DNA of 64,000 nt from Bacillota bacterium (lineage in GTDB: Bacteria; Bacillota; Clostridia; Acetivibrionales; JAEZXR01): assembly GCA_023419605.1 (NCBI GenBank), contig JAEZXR010000116.1:1-64000 (forward strand), in the 5' to 3' direction. This document shows, piece after piece, positions 59,165 through 64,000 of the stretch (positions are counted from its first letter, which is position 1; the number at the start of each line of letters is the position of its first letter). The position numbers and the translations under genes were made by a program. The notes under the pieces are model-generated. The model saw nothing but the letters and a program-made list of their open reading frames with translations, did not search any database and was not told the DNA's origin.

Positions 59165-59703
59165 AGCGCACTTGCCATCCGCCGTGCCAGCTCTTTTTCA
59201 TTCTTTAGCTGGAGCTCTTCTCCTTTCAGAACCTGTTTGGTTCGATCTCCGGTCTCTAAGGAATCCAGGTAAACGATTTCCTCCGGTTTGATCTTAATCA
59301 CTTTGATCTTCCCGGCTTCGCTATCGAGGAGATAGGACTCCGGTGAAAATTCCCTGGCTTCCATGAGCAACTCCGGCACCTGGTCGCTGGTTTCCGCTCT
59401 TCCAAAAATTTGTACGCCCTTTATTTTTCTATAGTTAATATACTCTGTATTCACCAGCAGGCATACATTGGGGTTTTGCTGAATCGCTGTGAATTTCTCT
59501 CCTCCTGCGGACATTATATAGATATCTGTTTCTCTTCCTAAAAAGTACTGCACCGGGCTGCTTCTCGGAATATTGTTCATACAGGTTGCCAGTGATGCCT
59601 GTTTATGCTCCTTCAAAAAGCTGATGATGCGTTCATGCAGTTCCTCGGGTAATAGTTTGTTGTTCAATGAAATCCTCTCCTTAGCAATAGATTCTTTTCC
59701 CAT
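59161..59703 (-). CDS. Pyridoxamine-5'-phosphate-oxidase-fold protein
   Basis: 180 residues. Split-barrel flavin-binding fold: EHKQASLATCMNNIPRSSPVQYFL, DIYIMSAGGEKFTAIQQNPNVCLLV, GVQIFGRAET. Members bind FMN, F420 or haem and often act in redox stress; true PNPOx residues are not certain. It is translationally coupled to mnmA (4-nt overlap) and close to the ric/flavodiiron set, which supports a redox role by context. Confidence 0.85.
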   Translation of the reverse strand: MGKESIAKERISLNNKLLPEELHERIISFLKEHKQASLATCMNNIPRSSPVQYFLGRETDIYIMSAGGEKFTAIQQNPNVCLLVNTEYINYRKIKGVQIFGRAETSDQVPELLMEAREFSPESYLLDSEAGKIKVIKIKPEEIVYLDSLETGDRTKQVLKGEELQLKNEKELARRMASAL

Positions 59704-59750
59704 AGTATATAACCGGGGAAAAAATCTATTCGAGAGTTTCTTTTTTAAAA

Positions 59751-59793
59751 GTAAAAGGACAACCCAAGGGACAATAGTCCCTTGGGCCGTCCT
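59751..59793 (-). terminator. Terminator of the flavodiiron-ric operon
   Basis: Minus strand AGGACGGCCCAAGGGAC/GTCCCTTGGGTTGTCCT then TTTACTTTT. Confidence 0.85.
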
Positions 59794-59799
59794 CTTTCT

Positions 59800-60510
59800 T
59801 TACCTTTCCGCTTCCAGTCGTACAAACAGAATGTTGTTTTCCAGGTGAATGTGCTGGAACAGATCGGATTCCATCTCCTCCAGCTTTCTGAAGGTAAGCC
59901 GGTAGGTCGTGCATCCGTCCGCCGGCACCGTATAGTCCCCGGTAATCTTTCGCAGTTCCTTCAGAATATCACCGGCACCCTCGTGTTCATCTTCCGTTTC
60001 CTGCATTACCTGCATCACCCTGTTTAAAAGCTCTCCGGAAGGATTCTTACGGTATTCCTTAATTAATGGAAACAAAATCTCTTCTTCCTTGAAAAGATGC
60101 TGTTCCAGTTCCGTTTTCAGGCTATGGAAAAGTTTATGCACGCGCATCAGCACATCCCCATGGTGAAGGCCGTGAACACGCAGAATTTTCGTTACCAATT
60201 CGCTGATTTGGGGCAGTTCCTTCTTCATGTAGGTATGGTGCGTATCTACGATGTGGTCGATAAGACTATCGTAGAACATGTTACGGAAGTCTTTATTTTC
60301 TTCTGCCTTGGTTTTACTTTCTTCATAGTTTCTGTTGAGCTTTTCCATGATTTCGGTTTCATTCAGTTTTTGTTCCTTGATAGCTTCTGCCAGAGGCCTG
60401 TTTCCTCCACAGCAGAAGTCGATACCGTATTGCTTGAATATTTCGCTTGCTTTTGGCAAAAGAGATACAATTTCGCCAATGTTGGTGGTTACACTTATTT
60501 TATTTGTCAT
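59800..60510 (-). CDS. ric: Iron-sulfur cluster repair di-iron protein (RIC/ScdA/YtfE)
   Basis: 236 residues from ATG 60510 (TTGGAGGAATTTATC); the frame from 60540 adds ten residues read through the ribosome site. An N-terminal ScdA_N domain has FKQYGIDFCCGGNRPLAEA. A hemerythrin-like di-iron domain follows with IVDTHHTYMKKELP, VLMRVHKLFHSLKTELEQHLFKEEE and EDEHEGAG, the His/Glu ligands. It repairs FeS clusters damaged by NO or oxygen. It follows the flavodiiron gene by 108 nt. Confidence 0.94.
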   Translation of the reverse strand: MTNKISVTTNIGEIVSLLPKASEIFKQYGIDFCCGGNRPLAEAIKEQKLNETEIMEKLNRNYEESKTKAEENKDFRNMFYDSLIDHIVDTHHTYMKKELPQISELVTKILRVHGLHHGDVLMRVHKLFHSLKTELEQHLFKEEEILFPLIKEYRKNPSGELLNRVMQVMQETEDEHEGAGDILKELRKITGDYTVPADGCTTYRLTFRKLEEMESDLFQHIHLENNILFVRLEAER

Positions 60511-60618
60511 GATAAATTCCTCCAATTCTTTTATTTTCATTTTAGGCAGATGTTCCCCTGCTGCCGGAATTTAGTCCTGAGGGGCTATAGCCCCTCTCGC
60601 CCATTGCCTATATCGTTA

Positions 60619-61848
60619 TCACTGATTCAAAAGCTGTTCTGCAAAGATCATACCCGCTTCCTCTGCCCGTACCAACTCTTCCTCCCGGTTAAACTTCACC
60701 CTTAGGGGGAAGAAAGGCTCAATCACTCCGGTCTTTTTCACAAGGTAATTTTGATCAATGACGGTAAACCCTAACCCATGAAGCTGTTCATCCAGATGTA
60801 CCACGGCTTCTCCGCTCCATCCATAGGAGCCGAAAGCGGCAGCAAACTTACCCTTCATCGCTTCTCCCTGTAACGACTTCAAAAATTCTTCGATATTTCC
60901 TACCATATCCGCATACCGGGTAGAACTGCCGGCCAATACGCCATCGCTCTGAAGCACCTTTTCCCGTACTTCTTCCAAGTCTGCCTTGCTCAGGTTATAA
61001 ATCTCGGAAACCACTCCCAGTTCCTTCATCCCTTTCGCCACTCGGTCCGCAATCTTTCCGGTGTTGCCTGTCATAGTGCTGTATACGATAACAACCTTTC
61101 GCTCCGGGTTCTTTTCCTCTGCGACGCTCATGGCATCATACAGTGCAATAAACCTTGCAGGACCCTCCCGCAAAACGTAACCATGAGAGGGAGCAATCAT
61201 TTTTACTGTGATCCCTTTGATCTTTTCCAGCATCATCCGTACATAGGGCCGATGCGGTGCCATGATCAGTTTGTAGTATACTTTAAAGTCTTCCAGGTAC
61301 TCTTCTCTGGCTAGATCGTTGAAAATTTCAAAATTCGCAATGTGTGTACTGAAAATATCGCAGGTGAACAGGATCTCGTCTTCCTGCGCGTAGGTAATCA
61401 TGGTTTCCTCTGTGTGGAGGTATGGAGTTTCAAAGAACTTGAGGATCTTTCCCCCGATGTCCAGGGTGTCTCCATCTCTCACCACTACAAACTTCCTATT
61501 GTGAAGTTTGAACATATCCTTCAGCAGCTCTGCACCCTTTTCGGTAGCCACAATTTTGGCTCTTTTCGCCTTCGCTGCCAGTGCAGGTAATGCTCCTGCG
61601 TGATCCGGCTCCACATGGTTGATCACGATATACTCAATTTCGGCTGGATCTATCATCTGACTGAGGTTATCCACATATTCCTTCCCGAAAGCGATATCCA
61701 CCGTATCGATAACGGTTGGCTTTTCTGTCATTAACAGATAGCTGTTATAGGTGGTTCCCTTTTCCAGAATCAGTCTGTGAAAAGGTACTTTCCTGTCATC
61801 TACTTTTCCTACCCAGTATATTTTTTCATTCAATCGTAACGCATTCAT
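60619..61848 (-). CDS. Flavodiiron protein (FprA/NorV-type, O2 or NO reductase)
   Basis: 409 residues from ATG 61848 (GGAGGTATGCACA). A metallo-beta-lactamase-like di-iron domain has the ligands NHVEPDHAGALP (H-x-E-x-D-H), LHTEETMITY and APSHG. The flavodoxin domain (~255-400) starts VVIVYSTMTGNTGKIADRV. Reduces O2 to water or NO to N2O with electrons from rubredoxin, which is encoded at 26.6 kb. It heads an operon with ric and has a candidate Fnr-type site upstream. Confidence 0.95.
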   Translation of the reverse strand: MNALRLNEKIYWVGKVDDRKVPFHRLILEKGTTYNSYLLMTEKPTVIDTVDIAFGKEYVDNLSQMIDPAEIEYIVINHVEPDHAGALPALAAKAKRAKIVATEKGAELLKDMFKLHNRKFVVVRDGDTLDIGGKILKFFETPYLHTEETMITYAQEDEILFTCDIFSTHIANFEIFNDLAREEYLEDFKVYYKLIMAPHRPYVRMMLEKIKGITVKMIAPSHGYVLREGPARFIALYDAMSVAEEKNPERKVVIVYSTMTGNTGKIADRVAKGMKELGVVSEIYNLSKADLEEVREKVLQSDGVLAGSSTRYADMVGNIEEFLKSLQGEAMKGKFAAAFGSYGWSGEAVVHLDEQLHGLGFTVIDQNYLVKKTGVIEPFFPLRVKFNREEELVRAEEAGMIFAEQLLNQ

Positions 61849-61892
61849 TGTGCATACCTCCATTTATTTGTTTTCGTTTCGTCTATGGTCCT

Positions 61893-61934
61893 ATCATACA
61901 ACTATGCGCCAATAAATTCTGTGACTGGGATCAA
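61893..61934 (-). promoter_or_regulatory. Flavodiiron promoter with candidate Fnr-type site at -41.5
   Basis: Minus strand: -10 TATGAT (61893-61898), and TTGATCCCAGTCAC (61921-61934) matching TTGAT-N4-ATCAA at 8 of 10 defined positions. The centre of the site is 29 nt from the -10, which places it at -41.5, the classic class II activator position; no -35 hexamer of its own is seen. The Fnr-like gene lies directly upstream. Confidence 0.5.
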
Positions 61935-61962
61935 AATTTTTATTTATTCTGCAAATAAATAG

Positions 61963-62008
61963 TAAAAGCCGCGAAATGAGTACAATAGTGTACCCATTCC
62001 ACGGCTTT
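61963..62008 (-). terminator. Terminator of the Fnr-like gene
   Basis: Minus strand AAAGCCGTGGAATGGGTACA and TGTACTCATTTCGCGGCTTT, stem with two mismatches, followed by TACTATTT. Confidence 0.75.
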
Positions 62009-62088
62009 GATTTTACATCCCTTCCAGGCCAATCTATGTAATTTACGATAGAACTTGAAGGATTCGGAAGTTACCGATCGTATTCCAT

Positions 62089-62799
62089 TTAGATGGAAAG
62101 CTCCAGGGCTTCCTTATCCAGAATCAGCAGCTTCTTATTTCCTATTAACTCGATGACACCTTCCTCCTGAAGATTGCTTAGTTTCCGGCTGATAGTCTCT
62201 CTTGTAACACCGATATAGCTCGCCATTCCCTCACGGCTCAGCGGCAGTTCAACCAGTATGCCCCGTGAATGATCCCTCCCATATTTCCCGGCAAATTCCA
62301 TCAGAAGCATGCTGACCCGGGTCTCAGCATCCTTGGTGCCCATATTCTGAATCAACCGCTCCAGTCGTTCCAGACGACTGCACAGTTCTTCCATAATTTT
62401 CAGGCCTACACCCGGATGTTCCCGCAGCATCTGCTGAAACTCCTGCTTGTTAATCATGCAGACCTGAGTTTCTTCCAATGCTTCTACATTGTAAGTGGCC
62501 TGCTGGTCCTTCAATAGGTTTTTTTCACCGATGAAATCTCCCTCCGAGAAGATATATAAAATCTGTTCCTTCCCTTCGGGCGTATACTTAAATGCCTTTA
62601 CCTGTCCACTGTTTATAATAATGAGGCTATTTGGAAAGCTGCTTTCCATAAACAGCATTTGCCCTTTCAGATATTGTTTTCTTTGTATGAGCGCTACGAT
62701 CCTCCCGATATCCTCGGCACCAAGGCCTGAAAAAATGGGCACTCGCAGGGCACAGGCTCTATGTCCGCAATTTTCACAGTTACACGCATGAAAAGACAT
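62089..62799 (-). CDS. Crp/Fnr-family regulator with N-terminal cysteine cluster
   Basis: 236 residues. Residues 1-20 contain four cysteines (HACNCENCGHRAC), a likely FeS- or metal-sensing site as in Fnr. A cyclic-nucleotide-fold domain follows (~20-130: GQMLFMESSFPNSLIIINSGQVK), then a dimerisation helix and a helix-turn-helix LSREGMASYIGVTRETISRKLSNLQEEG. The Glu/Ser/Arg recognition pattern (V-T-R-E-T-I-S-R) is of the Fnr type. Next to the flavodiiron-ric operon it probably controls, in response to O2 or NO. Ribosome site AGAGGTGAGAC. Confidence 0.92.
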   Translation of the reverse strand: MSFHACNCENCGHRACALRVPIFSGLGAEDIGRIVALIQRKQYLKGQMLFMESSFPNSLIIINSGQVKAFKYTPEGKEQILYIFSEGDFIGEKNLLKDQQATYNVEALEETQVCMINKQEFQQMLREHPGVGLKIMEELCSRLERLERLIQNMGTKDAETRVSMLLMEFAGKYGRDHSRGILVELPLSREGMASYIGVTRETISRKLSNLQEEGVIELIGNKKLLILDKEALELSI

Positions 62800-62880
62800 G
62801 TCTCACCTCTCCTTGTCCGTTGCTTTTACTTTTATTGTACCACAGCGGGAGGTATTCAAAAACAGCCTTTTCAGCTTCTC

Positions 62881-63729
62881 TCACCTATGCTTTACCAAAA
62901 GCTTCTCCAGATATACTACACCCTGGTACATAAGGGCAGCAGCCACCGCCAGGATCAGTACGCTGGTCATCACCAGGTCCAATTGGAACACCTGGCCTCC
63001 ATATACAATTAAATAACCGATCCCCGCCTTGGATACCAGGAACTCTCCGACGATAACACCGACCCAGGACAAGCCGACATTAATTTTCAGTGCACTGATC
63101 ATGGTAGGAAATGCAGCCGGCAGTACCACTTTGGTTAAAATCTGTCTCTTTCTGCCTCCGAAAGTCTGTACCAGCTTTATTTTTTCCTCATCCACCGCCA
63201 GAAAACCATTGAGAACTTCCATAATGGTTACAATCAGTGAGATAGCCAACGCCATTACAATGATCGATGCAGGACCCGCACCGATCCATATGATGAATAT
63301 GGGACCCAGGGCGATCTTAGGTAAGCTGTTGAGAACCACCAAATACGGTTCCATCACTTTGGATAGAAAGCTGGACCACCATAGTATTACCGCAATTAAA
63401 GTCCCTGCAACAGTACCTAACACAAAGCCCACGATGGTCTCAAGGCAGGTAATCCCTATATGTTTGAACAACTGGCCCTCGTTGTAGAGATTGGTCAACG
63501 TTCGCAGGATTCTGGATGGCTGGCTTGTAATAAATGCATCAATCAGTTTTAATCTTGCAGCTGCTTCCCATATAACAAAAAAGGCTACCAGCAGTAGGAT
63601 CTGCGTAGTAAGAATGGCCATTTTGCGCCTTTTTATCTTTTTCAGATATTCCTCGTGTTCCTGTGATATGAATTCTTTAGCGGTATCTTCTTTCTGTCTG
63701 CCGCTCCTTCCCCATTTAAACATGCACAT
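62881..63729 (-). CDS. ABC transporter permease, SsuC/TauC-like
   Basis: 282 residues; ATG at 63723 is an alternative start with better spacing. Six helices and the permease EAA-type loop AISLIVTIMEVLNGFLAV...KIKLVQTFGGRKRQILTKVVLPAAFPTMI. Inner-membrane part of a solute importer for sulfonates, nitrate, taurine or thiamine precursors. Overlaps the ATPase gene upstream by 14 nt; the substrate receptor is not adjacent within the window, so it may lie beyond the right edge or be one of the orphan lipoproteins. Confidence 0.9.
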   Translation of the reverse strand: MCMFKWGRSGRQKEDTAKEFISQEHEEYLKKIKRRKMAILTTQILLLVAFFVIWEAAARLKLIDAFITSQPSRILRTLTNLYNEGQLFKHIGITCLETIVGFVLGTVAGTLIAVILWWSSFLSKVMEPYLVVLNSLPKIALGPIFIIWIGAGPASIIVMALAISLIVTIMEVLNGFLAVDEEKIKLVQTFGGRKRQILTKVVLPAAFPTMISALKINVGLSWVGVIVGEFLVSKAGIGYLIVYGGQVFQLDLVMTSVLILAVAAALMYQGVVYLEKLLVKHR

Positions 63730-64000
63730 CCAGCTCCTTCCATATTTCGTTAAAATACTGCCTAAATTCCGGAGCCTCTCTGCAAGTTAAGGGAGTCCTG
63801 TTTTCACAGCTTAGCTGTATGGTATGTATATTTTTTACTGTGGCCGGTCTTTTGGTTAACACTACTACCCGGTCTGCCATGCTGATACTTTCTGCAATAT
63901 CATGCGTTACCAGAATCGCTGTCTTATTTTCCTTTTTTATGATGGAATAAATATCGTCTGTAACAGCAAGCCTTGTCTGATAGTCCAATGCAGAGAAGGC
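63716..64000 (-). CDS. ABC transporter ATP-binding protein, SsuB/TauB-like, 5' part cut
   Basis: 95 codons up to the right edge, in frame. The visible C-terminal half has the D-loop FSALDYQTR and H-loop ILVTHDIAESISMADRVVVLTKRP; the Walker A and signature regions are outside the window. Energises the adjacent SsuC-like permease. The stop lies 14 nt into the permease gene. Confidence 0.9.
   Translation of the reverse strand, partial: AFSALDYQTRLAVTDDIYSIIKKENKTAILVTHDIAESISMADRVVVLTKRPATVKNIHTIQLSCENRTPLTCREAPEFRQYFNEIWKELDVHV

Overview
The window comes from a low-to-medium GC, spore-forming, anaerobic member of the Clostridia. It resembles the cellulolytic cluster III lineage (Clostridium thermocellum / Acetivibrio / Ruminiclostridium relatives), but the species is not determined. 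The pointers are a sigI-rsgI sigma/anti-sigma pair, sporulation genes (yyaC, a Spo0E-like peptide, a SpoIIE-type phosphatase), an energy-converting Ech [NiFe]-hydrogenase operon with hypA/hypB, a T-box-controlled ilv/leu/cimA operon, and oxygen/NO defence typical of anaerobes (rubredoxin, flavodiiron protein, RIC/ScdA, Fnr-like regulator). Most genes lie on the minus strand in short operons with sigma-A-like promoters and intrinsic terminators.

Layout: 1-1.2 kb holds a ROK repressor (cut at the left edge). 1.3-2.4 kb is an SsuA-like lipoprotein gene behind a leader with its own terminator. 2.6-3.7 kb is rpsF-ssb-rpsR. 4.1-6.1 kb is manA plus an AraC regulator. 6.2-9.0 kb has a stalk-domain secreted protein and sigI-rsgI. 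9.3-12.5 kb has an esterase, an HD-GYP phosphodiesterase, a CBM9-like protein and a small protein. 12.8-20.0 kb is the branched-chain amino acid operon ilvB-ilvN-ilvC-leuA-cimA behind a long T-box. 20.1-24.1 kb has HtrA, MscS, DUF951 and a class I amidotransferase. 24.2-26.5 kb is glnA with an ANTAR regulator. 26.6-30.6 kb has rubredoxin, membrane and sporulation genes. 30.9-38.6 kb is hypA-TRIC-hypB and echABCDEF. 38.9-43.9 kb is rho-rpmE-spo0E-like-DUF1385-prmC. 44.3-51.4 kb holds transport and regulatory genes, including a PilZ gene under a manganese riboswitch and an RsgA GTPase under what looks like a leader-peptide attenuator. 51.9-57.8 kb has cardiolipin synthase, a membrane MutS-like ATPase, an MFS transporter and a hydrolase. 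58.1-62.8 kb has mnmA, a PNPOx-like protein, and the NO/O2 defence set ric, flavodiiron protein and Fnr-like regulator. 62.9-64 kb is an SsuBC-type ABC transporter (cut at the right edge).

The most unusual material is intergenic. There are at least five copies of a short hairpin (MITE-like) element, two of them in nested arrangements, one with a readable empty site. There are also three other duplicated or paired intergenic repeat families. Some copies supply stop codons, terminator-like hairpins or false N-terminal extensions to neighbouring genes. The regulatory surprises are a yybP-ykoY (Mn2+) riboswitch in front of a PilZ gene, a 10-codon leader ORF followed by two terminators in front of rsgA, and an Fnr-type half-palindrome exactly 41.5 bp upstream of the predicted flavodiiron transcription start. 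No CRISPR array, rRNA, tRNA, transposase or phage gene was seen.
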